Positions 18,334 through 27,249 of a DNA stretch of 64,000 nt are shown one piece after another (positions within the stretch are counted from its first letter, which is position 1; the number at the start of each line of letters is the position of its first letter). The notes under the pieces are model-generated. The model had not been told where the DNA came from and ran no database searches. It worked only from the letters and a program-made list of their open reading frames with translations. Both the position numbers and the translations under genes were made by a program. Source of the stretch: Rossellomorea vietnamensis (GTDB taxonomy: Bacteria; Bacillota; Bacilli; Bacillales; Bacillaceae_B); contig NZ_VTEH01000009.1 in NCBI RefSeq assembly GCF_008180615.1, positions 16,421 through 80,420 on the forward strand, read 5' to 3'.

Positions 18334-19053
18334 CTATGAAGACTGCCTGTTATAATACCTTCTTCTATATGCATAAACAGCTGCCTCCCCCAACTCCTCC
18401 AATAATCCATAATTGGCATAGGCACCGACAACTGCCCCTATGCCCGGTATGAGCTGGAACATCTTAACAAAGTCGATATAATCACGGTATTCCTGTTGAA
18501 ACACTTTCCAATCCATCTCTGCCAGTTCTTCTTTATTTTCGTCCCAGCGGTCGATAATGGCGAACACTTCGCGGCGATGTTCATCACTGGAAAATGCCAG
18601 TTGAAAAATGTAAAGCATGAACAACCTTTCCTCATAAGACGATGGATCATAACCATGAATCTTTGCAGCTTCATACAGATATTTCATCTTAATGGAGAGC
18701 AATAAAGGAAAGTCTGCCAAGCCCAGAAAAATTCCTCCGGCACCTGTTCCGGCCCCCTCAAGAGCAGCGGCCTTTCTGTAAAATGCCAGCCTTTCACCCA
18801 TATGCTTTTCCTTTTCTTCCAAACTCTCTGGAATGGCTACTTTATTGCTGGAAGTAAACCCCGAACCAGCCAGTGTCACCTTTACCATATTTTTAATGCT
18901 GTCCGTTATGACTGTGTGCACCCGATCCGGAATAACCGAATTAAATTTTGCCTGAGCTCTCTTAGCAGTACGATTCAATATTCCCGACCTTTTCAGCTTC
19001 TTTCTCTTCCAGGTATCCATATCGTTTTGCGCCTGATTTTCAAAGCTGTTCAT
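18334..19053 (-). CDS. ecsC: EcsC family protein
   Basis: 239 aa from the ATG at 19053, preferred because AGGGACTGGTG precedes it and the length fits EcsC; an ATG at 19074 in the same frame has no ribosome site. The family core is visible: LEGAGTGAGGIFLGLADFPLLLSIKMKYL (an amphipathic glycine-rich stretch) and LIPGIGAVVGAYANYGLL near the C-terminus. Function unknown; probably membrane-associated. It follows ecsA-ecsB with a 150-nt gap. Confidence 0.9.
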   Translation of the reverse strand: MNSFENQAQNDMDTWKRKKLKRSGILNRTAKRAQAKFNSVIPDRVHTVITDSIKNMVKVTLAGSGFTSSNKVAIPESLEEKEKHMGERLAFYRKAAALEGAGTGAGGIFLGLADFPLLLSIKMKYLYEAAKIHGYDPSSYEERLFMLYIFQLAFSSDEHRREVFAIIDRWDENKEELAEMDWKVFQQEYRDYIDFVKMFQLIPGIGAVVGAYANYGLLEELGEAAVYAYRRRYYNRQSS

Positions 19054-19205
19054 TGCGACACCAGTCCCTTTCATTCTTTATTAGCTGTGAAGCTTTATCT
19101 GACCCAAACTTCTATTGCCTCTGCCGGCTGATATATTTTTCAGAAAGCACCAAGCAATAAACACAGCCTGTTATAGCTTACGAATGAAGAAGAGCAGAGT
19201 TTCAC

Positions 19206-20426
19206 TCAGTAGTCGAATTTCTTCAGTCTCTGAATGAGGTAAGAAAATGAAAATACAAAGGCGAACAGAAGACCGGCAGCGAGCATTAAAGCTGCACCTG
19301 CCCATTGCCCGCTCACAAGCAGGGCCATTGAAAACAGAATGGCTTGGACGATCATTGACCATAACACCACTTTTTGAAATGACTGCATCTTGATCCCCTG
19401 GGCTGCCGGGTAAAGCGATACCCATATTTTATAATCAAACCGCTTATACATCGGAATAAGCTGGAACCCTGTCAGATACATGAACAGCAGGCCAATCGCA
19501 ATGCCGAGCCAGAGTGTATCGCTGAAAAAGAGAATGACCATGGAAATCAGTGATAAGCGAATATATAAACCGAAATATTCACTGGTCCTGAGAAGGGAAC
19601 GGGCATATAAAAATGTAAAAGTCTGCTTTTGCTGATACTTAATTGTATTCAGCAAGCCATCAAGCCACCTTCTTCTGTGCACTTTCCCTTTAAGCTTTGG
19701 CACATCGGTAAACATATTCGCCATTCTGTAAAACAGCAGCATCCTTTGCTCTTCAAGGGAAATCAGCACATCCCATTTCAGGCTTTTTTCTTTCACAGAT
19801 AACTTGAAATAAAATAAGTAACCCAGAAGAATGATCGCAACAACGGCAGCCAGGACCATAGAGGCATCACTCAGGACCATATATAAGAAAACGGCATTTA
19901 AAGCGAACCTGATGACATAATCAACAAGGTGAGCTTCTCGTTCCTGGTTTTTCAAGGTGTACCACCGCACATATAGATTCCAAACCTTCAGCCCTAAAAG
20001 AAGCGCCAAGAGAAGAAAGAAGGATTGAAACCCCTGCCCGGTCACCTTCACATACATAGGCATCATTGCTGCCAGAACAAGGAGCAGTATATAGGACTGG
20101 GAAATGAAGCTTGTCCATATCCCTTTTTGAAAGAACGATTTCATTCGGCTCTCCAATGGAAGCAAGAAGACAGCATCTGCCTCGCGCAGGAAAGTGTATA
20201 CAGGACTCCAGGTTAGAATGAGGCCAAGTATGACTGCCATGATCAAAGGAGCAGGAAAAGAACCGTCCAGAGTCGCAACCCACTGATTGTATGTAAAAGC
20301 ACCCCCGCCCAAGGCGAATATAAGGACAAACAGGAGATGGTCATTGAACATATAACGGAGGTATTTCCTGAGTTCGGTGTTATATTCTACTACCCTTTTT
20401 TTCCAAATTTCATCGATATTCTTCAT
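19206..20426 (-). CDS. ecsB: Ecs ABC transporter permease EcsB
   Basis: 406 aa, multi-helix membrane subunit with hydrophobic segments grouped at about 28-95, 115-145, 170-215, 280-325 and 355-400 and a basic cytosolic part around QQKQTFTFLYARSLLRTSEYFG. Partner of EcsA. In Bacillus the Ecs exporter affects secretion, competence, sporulation and intramembrane protease activity (RasP), with unsettled substrate. It overlaps ecsA by 4 bp. Confidence 0.92.
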   Translation of the reverse strand: MKNIDEIWKKRVVEYNTELRKYLRYMFNDHLLFVLIFALGGGAFTYNQWVATLDGSFPAPLIMAVILGLILTWSPVYTFLREADAVFLLPLESRMKSFFQKGIWTSFISQSYILLLVLAAMMPMYVKVTGQGFQSFFLLLALLLGLKVWNLYVRWYTLKNQEREAHLVDYVIRFALNAVFLYMVLSDASMVLAAVVAIILLGYLFYFKLSVKEKSLKWDVLISLEEQRMLLFYRMANMFTDVPKLKGKVHRRRWLDGLLNTIKYQQKQTFTFLYARSLLRTSEYFGLYIRLSLISMVILFFSDTLWLGIAIGLLFMYLTGFQLIPMYKRFDYKIWVSLYPAAQGIKMQSFQKVVLWSMIVQAILFSMALLVSGQWAGAALMLAAGLLFAFVFSFSYLIQRLKKFDY

Positions 20427-21163
20427 TGATCCATTTCTTCCTTTGTCAGTTCAATATAGATATCATCGAGAGTTGCAGACGGCATGCCAAATTCCTGGCG
20501 AAGTTCCTGCAGCGTACCTTTTGCTCTTATATGTCCATCATGAAGAATGACAAAAGAATCGCAGTACCTTTCAGCAGTAGCCAGAATGTGAGTCGACATA
20601 AGAATGCCAGCTCCATTTTTTTTCATTTCCTCCATCCAGTTCAACAGGGATTGAATGCCAAGTGGATCAAGACCGACAAAAGGTTCATCAATGATATACA
20701 GGCTCGGCTGCACTAAAAACGCGCACATTATCATAACCTTCTGCTTCATCCCTTTTGAGAAGTGAGAAGGAAACCAGCCAAGCTTCTTTTGCATGCGGAA
20801 TTCCTTCAGCAGCCCCTCTGCCCTCTTTTTATATTCCTCTTCTGGAAGACCATAGGCCATGGCCGTCAATCTCATATGCTCCTCCAGGGTTAATTCGTCA
20901 TAAAGGATTGGGGTTTCCGGTATGTAGGCAAACTGTTTGCGATATTCATCTGTGTCGCTTTTTAACTGCAAACCATTTATGTTGATTTTCCCCTGTTTAG
21001 GCTCCATCAACCCAATAATATGTTTGATTGTCGTACTCTTTCCGGCACCATTTAAGCCGATTAGACCGACAATTTCATTAGAGTCAATACTGAATGAAAT
21101 GTCTTTTAAGACTGGTTTTCTCGTATAGCCTCCAACGAGATTCTGAATATCCAAAAGTGACAC
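20423..21163 (-). CDS. ecsA: Ecs ABC transporter ATP-binding protein EcsA
   Basis: 246 aa from GTG 21163, which restores the N-terminus MSLLDIQNLVGGYTR; an upstream TTG (21169) is in frame but too close to the AGAGGGCG ribosome site. Walker A GLNGAGKSTT, Q-loop YIPETP, an ABC signature variant FSKGMKQKVMI, Walker B LYIIDEPFVGLDP, H-loop MSTHILA. First gene of ecsABC, divergent from hit. Confidence 0.94.
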   Translation of the reverse strand: MSLLDIQNLVGGYTRKPVLKDISFSIDSNEIVGLIGLNGAGKSTTIKHIIGLMEPKQGKININGLQLKSDTDEYRKQFAYIPETPILYDELTLEEHMRLTAMAYGLPEEEYKKRAEGLLKEFRMQKKLGWFPSHFSKGMKQKVMIMCAFLVQPSLYIIDEPFVGLDPLGIQSLLNWMEEMKKNGAGILMSTHILATAERYCDSFVILHDGHIRAKGTLQELRQEFGMPSATLDDIYIELTKEEMDQ

Positions 21164-21380
21164 AAGCAACGCCCTCTCTTTCTGTTGTTGATTTCATTTT
21201 AGCAAAGCGAGTGATTCCAGGCTATGCCGGAACCTTACTGCCCATATTATATTCCATGTTTTTCCTGTAGTAAGATGTACAATATTGGCCATCATAATGG
21301 AGGAAGGGGACAGCAAATAAAAAAACGGGGTGGTTGTTAAAGACCGGTATCCGATTTAAACGTTTGCTTTCAATAATTTT

Positions 21381-21610
21381 AGGGGATGGTCGTCATGCAT
21401 AGTATTGGACTGTACTCACACCATAATTTTTAACATACTTTAAAAATGAGGTGTTTATCAAAGAGCAAAGACTGTCAATGAACTCTTAAAGTGTAAAAAG
21501 CTATAAGATAAGGGGATGGTCTCTTTGAACCAGAGTCACACAAAACAGAATCTCTACACTCACTGATCTTGCAAAAAATTGCAAAATGAGGTGTTTATCG
21601 CAGAGTATTC
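21381..21610. repeat. two diverged copies of a 130-140 bp element between ecsA and hit
   Basis: AGGGGATGGTC occurs at 21381 and 21511; AAAATGAGGTGTTTATC occurs at 21443 and 21583, each followed by A/C-AGAG. Sequence between these blocks is poorly conserved. The second copy has the small palindrome TGCAA-AAAA-TTGCA just before the second block. No gene is visible at 21164-21765. Confidence 0.6.
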
Positions 21611-21653
21611 AGACGTTCCACAAATAAACCTATAATTTAGTCCCCCTTCAAAT

Positions 21654-21704
21654 GGGGCTGGCAGAGGGTGATGCAGATATTACCTTCTTGCCAGCCCCTT
21701 CTTT
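21654..21704 (+). terminator. hairpin with T-rich tail upstream of hit
   Basis: Arms GGGGCTGGCA and TGCCAGCCCC (21654-21698) enclose 25 nt that can extend the stem, followed by TTCTTT. It lies 60 nt before the hit start and after no annotated gene, so it would end a leader or small RNA from the repeats at 21381-21610. Confidence 0.55.
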
Positions 21705-21765
21705 GTCCTTTCCATCATTTCACTTCTTGTGATAAAATCAGAAAAACACAGAAAGGCGGGATAGT

Positions 21766-22185
21766 ATGAGTGACTGTATTTTTTGTAAAATCATCGACGG
21801 AGAGATTCCTTCCTCCAAAGTGTATGAGGATGAACACGTCCTTGCATTCCTCGATATCAGCCAGGTGACCAAGGGACACACTCTTGTAATACCGAAAGTA
21901 CATAAAGAAAATGTTTATGAATTGACAGAAGAAACGGCTGCCAGGATTTTTTCAGCGGTGCCGAAAATCACAAATGCAATCAAAGCTGAATATAATCCCA
22001 TCGGCTTGAACCTTCTCAATAACAACGGCGAAGATGCAGGACAATCGGTCTTCCATTTCCATCTGCACATCATCCCTCGCTATGGACAAGGCGATGGATT
22101 CGGAGCCGTATGGAAAACACACACAGATCAATACAGTCCGGACGATCTGAAAGAAATTGCTCAAGGTATTAGCAATCACCTATAA
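21766..22185 (+). CDS. hit: HIT-family nucleotide hydrolase Hit
   Basis: 139 aa, usual HINT/Fhit-like length. Zinc-type start CIFCKIIDGEIPSSKVYED and the catalytic histidine triad in FHFHLHIIPRY (about 95-105). These enzymes hydrolyse nucleoside phosphoramidates or dinucleotides; cellular role in Bacillus unclear. Ribosome site AAAGGCGGGA. Divergent from ecsA as in B. subtilis, monocistronic with its own terminator. Confidence 0.94.
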   Translation: MSDCIFCKIIDGEIPSSKVYEDEHVLAFLDISQVTKGHTLVIPKVHKENVYELTEETAARIFSAVPKITNAIKAEYNPIGLNLLNNNGEDAGQSVFHFHLHIIPRYGQGDGFGAVWKTHTDQYSPDDLKEIAQGISNHL

Positions 22186-22220
22186 AATTAACATACCTTT
22201 ACTTATTACACAGTCGAACG

Positions 22221-22248
22221 AAAACTCCTCCTAACCCGGGGAGTTTTT
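22221..22248 (+). terminator. hit terminator
   Basis: AAAACTCC and GGGGAGTTTT around a 9-nt loop, then T-rich sequence. Confidence 0.85.
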
Positions 22249-22676
22249 AATTTTCATTTTTATGGGCTCTTTTCGTAAACTTTGCTTCTATTTGTTACTA
22301 ATTCCGAAAAAGACCAGCTTTATTCACAAATAAGCTAGTTAGCATGAAAAGAAAAGAGCTTCTATCTCCGATTGAGAACCCTTAGTATCCGGGTACGGTT
22401 CACGGAAGATACCAACCCACGAAAAATAGAGGTAAGGTGCCACTCAAACGTCTCGAAAACAGCCATTTTTCAAATTCCTGATAATGAGTTCTGCTGCAGG
22501 TTTATGACACGGCGATGGGCGTCAGTCCCCCTCCCTGCTAGCACAATGAGTTCATGGAAGGAGTTTGATCAAGAAACAGGATTCTTCAAAAAAACACACT
22601 CAAAAAGTTCAACCTGAAAGCTGTTCATAGGATTCCTGCTGTGATATACTAATTTTAACTTTTCGCTGCCGGCAAT
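22249..22676. other. gap before trpP with no recognised gene
   Basis: No supported reading frame. A possible -10 of the trpP promoter is TGTGATATACT near 22640-22650, with TGTTCA about 17 nt upstream. I recognise no riboswitch or T-box. Confidence 0.4.
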
Positions 22677-22730
22677 GAGTGCACGGCGGGAGAAGCACAG
22701 TTGAGAATAGAATAGATGAGGAGAGATGAG
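22677..22730 (+). promoter_or_regulatory. TRAP (MtrB) binding site covering the trpP ribosome site
   Basis: Six G/U-AG triplets start at 22703, 22708, 22713, 22718, 22723 and 22728, each separated by exactly two nt. Two more GAG triplets lie at 22677 and 22690. The last triplet ends two nt before the trpP ATG, so the run includes the Shine-Dalgarno (GAGGAGA). This is the known arrangement by which tryptophan-loaded TRAP blocks trpP translation in B. subtilis. The mtrB gene itself is not in the window. Confidence 0.9.
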
Positions 22731-22732
22731 AA

Positions 22733-23257
22733 ATGAATACAAAATCTTTGGTCGCATTATCACTGTTAGTAGGGATAGGTGCTGTACTGCATGCTGTCAT
22801 CCCTGGAGTTTTTCTTGGAATGAAGCCTGACATGATGCTGACAATGATGTTCCTGGGTATTTTATTATTCCCGGATAAGAAAAATGTTTTACTGCTTGGA
22901 ATTACCACTGGAATTATTTCCGGACTAACCACACAGTTCCCTGGAGGCTTTGTCCCGAACCTGATCGACAAACCGCTTACTGCTTTTGTCTTTTATCTTA
23001 TGGTCCTTGGTGTTAAGAAGTATTCAAGCTCCATCGCAGGAACAACAATACTTACAGCCGTCGGAACAATAATCTCAGGTGTTTTCTTCCTGACTTCTGC
23101 CTACCTGATAGTAGGTCTTCCAGGAGCATTCCTTGGATTGTTCGCCGCCGTTGTATTGCCGGCGACATTGGTCAATGCAGGAGCAATGTTTGTGGTTTAT
23201 CCACTCGTAACTACAATTATCAAGCGAACCAGCTTCGCTCAATCTGTATCATCATAA
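22733..23257 (+). CDS. trpP: tryptophan transporter TrpP
   Basis: 174 aa with five to six membrane helices; ECF-type S-component-like architecture. Family features: AVLHAVIPGVFLGMKPDMMLTMMF and GLTTQFPGGFVPNLIDKP. It imports tryptophan. Position between hit and yhaH and the TRAP-binding leader support the name strongly. Ends at a good terminator, so it is monocistronic. Confidence 0.93.
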   Translation: MNTKSLVALSLLVGIGAVLHAVIPGVFLGMKPDMMLTMMFLGILLFPDKKNVLLLGITTGIISGLTTQFPGGFVPNLIDKPLTAFVFYLMVLGVKKYSSSIAGTTILTAVGTIISGVFFLTSAYLIVGLPGAFLGLFAAVVLPATLVNAGAMFVVYPLVTTIIKRTSFAQSVSS

Positions 23258-23289
23258 ACATCGGTCTTTTGCCGTATTTTTAAATATTT

Positions 23290-23318
23290 AAAAAGGAACC
23301 TGTCTTGGGTTCCTTTTT
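23290..23318 (+). terminator. trpP terminator
   Basis: AAAAAGGAACC with GGGTTCCTTTTT, 6-nt loop. Confidence 0.9.
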
Positions 23319-23504
23319 ATTATGGGCTATTTCTATACAAATGGCCTGCTTTCGGGAAAAAATTCCTGGCTTCCCCTTGGGACTGCAGCCTTCCTTTCTG
23401 AACAAGGATAAGCTGCTCTAATTTTCCCCCTATTATTCCTGATGAATAATGACGGTCTTTTTCCATCACCATGTTTAAGATAAGAGCTTAATAATTCAGA
23501 AAAC

Positions 23505-23699
23505 CTACTTCACTGCAACCCACAATAATACTCCCAGAATCAAGGTTATGACCCCTCCTGATCCCAGCACCCCTGCTCGTCTCCTCAAAATATTTTTAGG
23601 CGGGTACATACCCGGCTTTTGGGCAGCCATAAAATAGTGGACCGTTCCAAAGAACAATATAGCGCTCAACGCGAAAAATCCGAATATAATTCCATCCAC
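23505..23699 (-). CDS. small membrane protein, function unknown
   Basis: 64 aa from a GTG at 23699, chosen because AAGGAAGGGG lies 8 nt upstream; the frame is open to a TTG at 23723. Two helices (MDGIIFGFFALSAILFFGTVHY and GGVITLILGVLLWVAV) flank a basic loop with PPKNILRRR. Family not recognised. Opposite in direction to its neighbours trpP and yhaH. Confidence 0.55.
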   Translation of the reverse strand: MDGIIFGFFALSAILFFGTVHYFMAAQKPGMYPPKNILRRRAGVLGSGGVITLILGVLLWVAVK

Positions 23700-23824
23700 A
23701 TCCTCCACCCCTTCCTTTTCCAAGGCTATTCAGAAAAAATCAGTCTGCAGGTAAGAAGCTGCTCACGTTTTTCAGAAAAATAAAGCACTTCAATAGACAT
23801 TCTCTAAACGACCCTATAAATCAT

Positions 23825-23849
23825 GTTTATGCCGAAACGATAAGGTTAT
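23825..23849 (+). promoter_or_regulatory. candidate sigma-B promoter of yhaH
   Basis: GTTTAT, 13-nt spacer, GGTTAT: five of six bases match each half of the sigma-B consensus GTTTAA/GGGTAT with correct spacing. It would give a leader of about 90 nt. YtxH-type genes are often in the general stress regulon, which fits, but this is only a sequence match. Confidence 0.4.
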
Positions 23850-23945
23850 GAGAAAAGTTGATTAGCGTATTGCCGAAAAGGGTAAAAAGGATATAAAGGA
23901 TAAAATGTCGAATACAAAATCAAGATTAGATTTGGGGGAAGTTAA

Positions 23946-24302
23946 ATGAAATTGAAATCAGTAACCTTCGGAATATTAGCTGGAAGTGCAATTGGAGCAA
24001 TCGCCACACTTCTTTCTGCTCCTCAGTCCGGAAAAGATTTGAAAGGACAAATCAACAAGAATAAAGACGAATGGAAGGCTGTTTTAACAGAGATTAAAAC
24101 CAATGCTGTCGAAGTAAAAGACTCAGTTTCCCGTCTTACATCTGAAAGTAAAAAAACGATCACTCATGTCAAAGATGACATGCAGACTTCCATTCAAACC
24201 TGGCAGGGAGAAACAGAACCAAACATACAGCATATCAAGGATGATATAACTGCAATTGAACAGCTCGCTGATAATATGGAGCAAAAAATCAGTAAACAAT
24301 AA
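23946..24302 (+). CDS. yhaH: YtxH-domain protein YhaH
   Basis: 118 aa. N-terminal glycine-rich membrane segment typical of YtxH (FGILAGSAIGAIATLLSAPQSGKDLK), then a long helical, charged region with repeated I/V-K-D pattern, probably coiled coil. Associated with general stress in Bacillus; molecular function unknown. TTGGGGGAAG ribosome site. Followed by a terminator. Confidence 0.85.
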   Translation: MKLKSVTFGILAGSAIGAIATLLSAPQSGKDLKGQINKNKDEWKAVLTEIKTNAVEVKDSVSRLTSESKKTITHVKDDMQTSIQTWQGETEPNIQHIKDDITAIEQLADNMEQKISKQ

Positions 24303-24310
24303 CTTTAGAG

Positions 24311-24342
24311 AGTCCTGCAAAATTTTACGCAGGGCTTTTTTT
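24311..24342 (+). terminator. yhaH terminator
   Basis: AGTCCTGC with GCAGGGCT, then seven T. Confidence 0.85.
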
Positions 24343-24529
24343 CTGTCTAAATGCAGGGAAAATCCTCGAAAACAGAGAAAAAACACCACCTTTCTAAAAA
24401 TTTAGTAAATTTAAACCTTTATTAATTTTTATTTTATTGGCATAATAAAAGGGAGAGAGTTACAAGACTTAAAGATTAGTTGAATCAGACACGGTGAACC
24501 AATCAACTTTTGCAAAGCGGGTGAATCAT

Positions 24530-25099
24530 ATGGACGAAAGAGAATTCTCCATGAAGGAAGCTATGTTGTTCAGCCAAAGAATGGCTCAACTGAGCAAGGC
24601 CTTATGGAAAGCGATTGAAAAAGATTGGCAGCAATGGATTAAACCTTACGACCTCAATATAAATGAACATCATATTTTATGGATTTCCTACCATTTGAAA
24701 GGTGCTTCAATTTCAGATGTAGCTAAGTTTGGGGTTATGCATGTATCAACAGCTTTCAACTTTTCTAAAAAGTTGGAAGAAAGAGAATTGCTACGCTTTT
24801 CCAAGAGGGAAAATGACAAACGCAATACCTATATCCAGCTCACTGAAAAAGGTGAAAGCGTTTTACTTGAATTAATGAGGAATTATCAGCCGGAAAAACA
24901 TTCAATCTTTCAGGGCGTTACCCCGCTCAGGGAGCTATATGGCCGCTTCCCCGATATGATTGAGATGATGGCTGTAGTGAAGAATATTTATGGAAATGAT
25001 TTTATGGAAATCTTCGAAAAATCTTTCCATAATATTGAAGCAGAATTCACTGAAGAAAACGGCAAGCTTCAAAAAATTTCTTCTGATGACGGGGCCTGA
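24530..25099 (+). CDS. hpr: transition-state regulator Hpr/ScoC (MarR family)
   Basis: 189 aa from ATG 24530, which has an AAGCGGGTG ribosome site and gives [16 protein letters not shown]; an in-frame GTG at 24494 is possible. The winged-helix core is nearly diagnostic: [41 protein letters not shown] and [12 protein letters not shown]. It represses protease, peptide-transport and sporulation genes in the transition state. Convergent with yhaI; the two stop codons abut at 25099/25100. Confidence 0.95.
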   Translation: MDEREFSMKEAMLFSQRMAQLSKALWKAIEKDWQQWIKPYDLNINEHHILWISYHLKGASISDVAKFGVMHVSTAFNFSKKLEERELLRFSKRENDKRNTYIQLTEKGESVLLELMRNYQPEKHSIFQGVTPLRELYGRFPDMIEMMAVVKNIYGNDFMEIFEKSFHNIEAEFTEENGKLQKISSDDGA

Positions 25100-25429
25100 T
25101 TATAGGTTGCGTTTCAGCTGTTCCATTAAAAAAGGATACAATTCTTGAGCGGCACATGCATGAATTACTTCTTGAGGGGTCAATCGAGAGTTTAATTCCT
25201 CAGTAAATTCCTTGAAAAGCGGAGCAAAAAATACAAATCCTTCCGCTTTTTGTTCTTGGCATTTAATGTTCAACCTTTCACAAAGTTCATAAAATTCTTG
25301 GACCTGTTCTTCTGTCAATTCTTTTTTGATGACAAGCCTGTAAAATTCATATCCTCTTTCTGGAATCATCTCCATTAGCAGCTTCTGTTGAAATTCTATT
25401 TTTTCAATTCTCTTCAATAAATCGACCAT
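25100..25429 (-). CDS. yhaI: YhaI family protein (DUF1878)
   Basis: 109 aa, helical, soluble, no signal peptide. YhaI-like features: an amphipathic N-terminal helix LLKRIEKIEFQQKLLMEMI and the central LTEEQVQEFYELCERLN. GAAGGTG ribosome site. Position opposite hpr is the same as in B. subtilis. Function unknown. Confidence 0.85.
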   Translation of the reverse strand: MVDLLKRIEKIEFQQKLLMEMIPERGYEFYRLVIKKELTEEQVQEFYELCERLNIKCQEQKAEGFVFFAPLFKEFTEELNSRLTPQEVIHACAAQELYPFLMEQLKRNL

Positions 25430-25736
25430 ATAGACACCTTCTTTTATCTTAGTTAACTTTTAAAAATCACAACCACACTTATACTACGAACATGTTTTAG
25501 ATCTTTCTAAAAGCCCTTCCAATTTTTCCTTTCTTAAATAATATCAAATGCCTTTGAAACATGCTATCAGCCTGTTTTCAAAGCTCTTTATCTACAGTAG
25601 ATTAAAGAAAAAGTTATTTGAATATTTTTTTTACAAATTAATGTTATTTTCCCTATTGATTTTTTCGTTCAGACGTCGTAAAGTATGAAAGCGAAAGATC
25701 AAATCAAACTTGTCGTCTAATGGAGGCGATTTTTTT

Positions 25737-26285
25737 ATGCATTGCTGGAAAACAATCAATCTGGAAAAACAATTCGGCCACAGCCGTGTCATGCTGCTAT
25801 CTGCCATTGTGATGATGATGGTCTTCACGATCATCTATGTCCCTGTCAATCTCATACTATCTGAAGATCTTTATGATAGTCATTTTTATTTCTTCCTGGC
25901 AGGCATGCTGGTTATTTACCCTTTGCACAAGTTGCTGCATATTGTGCCGATATTGACTTATCTGACTAAAATTAAATATCAAGTGAAACGTCATCTATTC
26001 TTTATTCCAATCGTCTCTTTTCGTGTGGGAGAGCCCATTTCCAAAAACCGATTTATCTTAGCGCTTGTGTTTCCTTTTTTCACGATCAACACATTGCTGC
26101 TTGCCGGTTGTGTTCTCATGCCCCATTATTCACATTATTTTACGATCCTGACAGCTTACCATACAGGAATCTGTACAATTGACTTTCTCTATGCAAAATG
26201 TTTGCTCTACTCTCCAAGAGATGCGATGATTGAAGAAAATGAAGACGGCTACGAAATATTGAACCTGCAAAGAGGCAGTATCTAG
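25737..26285 (+). CDS. DUF3267-like membrane protein
   Basis: 182 aa from ATG 25737, which follows TGGAGGCGAT; the upstream start (25710) precedes the ribosome site. Four to five helices. PLHKLLHIVP (about 71-80) resembles the HExxH-like segment of the DUF3267 family, but the Glu is Lys, so zinc protease activity is unlikely. C-terminal tail ENEDGYEILNLQ. By place (after yhaI, before prsA) it may correspond to yhaJ; I cannot confirm. Confidence 0.65.
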   Translation: MHCWKTINLEKQFGHSRVMLLSAIVMMMVFTIIYVPVNLILSEDLYDSHFYFFLAGMLVIYPLHKLLHIVPILTYLTKIKYQVKRHLFFIPIVSFRVGEPISKNRFILALVFPFFTINTLLLAGCVLMPHYSHYFTILTAYHTGICTIDFLYAKCLLYSPRDAMIEENEDGYEILNLQRGSI

Positions 26286-26426
26286 ATCATTCAGCATAAC
26301 TCACCTTAAATTATACTGAATCCTGTATCTACTACGCCTCTTCTTGATTTTTCAGGACTTCATTCTACCAATTTAGAGGATAATTTGGTATCGTATAGCA
26401 TATAGGAGATATAGGGAGGGGATAAA

Positions 26427-26606
26427 ATGATCTCCATTTTTATCATTTTTTCAGTATTTATCCTTTATTTTATAAACCAAATGACAAACTCGCTTTGTCT
26501 GCAAAAAGAAATACCTGAAGAAAGACAGCCAAAAGTCTTCAGAACCATCAACATACTCATAACCATACTCTTGATCTCATCATACATAGAAATATTGTAT
26601 GCTTAA
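26427..26606 (+). CDS. 59-aa membrane protein, function unknown
   Basis: Short gene with a strong AGGGAGGGG ribosome site 6 nt before ATG 26427. It encodes an N-terminal helix (MISIFIIFSVFILYFINQM), a polar middle (LCLQKEIPEERQPKVF) and a second helix to the C-terminus (INILITILLISSYIEILYA). The arrangement and the ribosome site make it real in my view. Possibly a sporulation or stress microprotein, but nothing shows this directly. Confidence 0.65.
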   Translation: MISIFIIFSVFILYFINQMTNSLCLQKEIPEERQPKVFRTINILITILLISSYIEILYA

Positions 26607-26610
26607 CAGA

Positions 26611-27210
26611 AAAGTGAAAGGCGCTTGCTCAGACCCGACAAGCGCTGACGCGAAAAAGGAAGGAAGCCTGCACTTGGGCTTCCTTTCTTTGTTGTGTAGC
26701 GACTCGAGGGGCTAGCGCCTGGAACTGGACATTGAAAAGTGGAGCCGGCTCTTTCAGCTCCGACATGCACTAGGGCGAAAAACAGTGGAGGTCTGCTCTT
26801 GGACCTCTGCTGTTTTTTGTCTAGTGACACGAGGAGCTAGCCGGCGGAACTGGACAGTGAAAAGTGAAAGGCCTTATACAGACCCGACAAGCGCTGACGC
26901 AACAAAGAATGGAAGCCTGCACTTTGGCTTCCTTTCTTTGTTGTGCAGAAACTCGAGGGGCAAGGAGGCGGAGCTGGACAGCGTTGGAAGTGGAGCCGGC
27001 TCTTTCAGCTCCGACATGCACTATGGCGAAAAACAGTGGAGGTCTGCTCTTGGACCTCTGCTGTTTTTTGTCTAGTGACACGAGGAGCTAGCCGGCGGAA
27101 CTGGACAGTGAAAAGTGAAAGACCTTATACAGACCCGACAAGCGCTTCCTTTTTCGTGCAGCGACTCAAGGGGCAAGGAGGCGGAGCTGGACAGCGTTGG
27201 AAGTGGATCC
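26611..27210. repeat. 2.4 tandem copies of a 250-bp composite intergenic element
   Basis: AAAGTGAAAG starts at 26611, 26861 and 27112. Each 250-bp unit joins two related elements of about 125 bp. Both contain CGACATGCAC or CGACAAGCGCTGACGC on the left, an inner hairpin (GGAAGCCTGCACTTGGGCTTCC, or GGAGGTCTGCTCTTGGACCTC) and end in CGAGGRGCTAGC with GGAACTGGACA. This is the common Bacillaceae intergenic element type (a single degraded copy is at 13711-13825), here amplified. Open frames in it are repeat artefacts. Confidence 0.8.
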
Positions 27211-27249
27211 TGCTGTACCGACTTACTTTCTTACTCAGGTATATACCAC

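Noticed and set aside
22249..22676. Riboswitch or T-box before trpP
   Set aside because: No T-box GGTGG-type bulge or known aptamer core seen; TRAP triplets explain the control.
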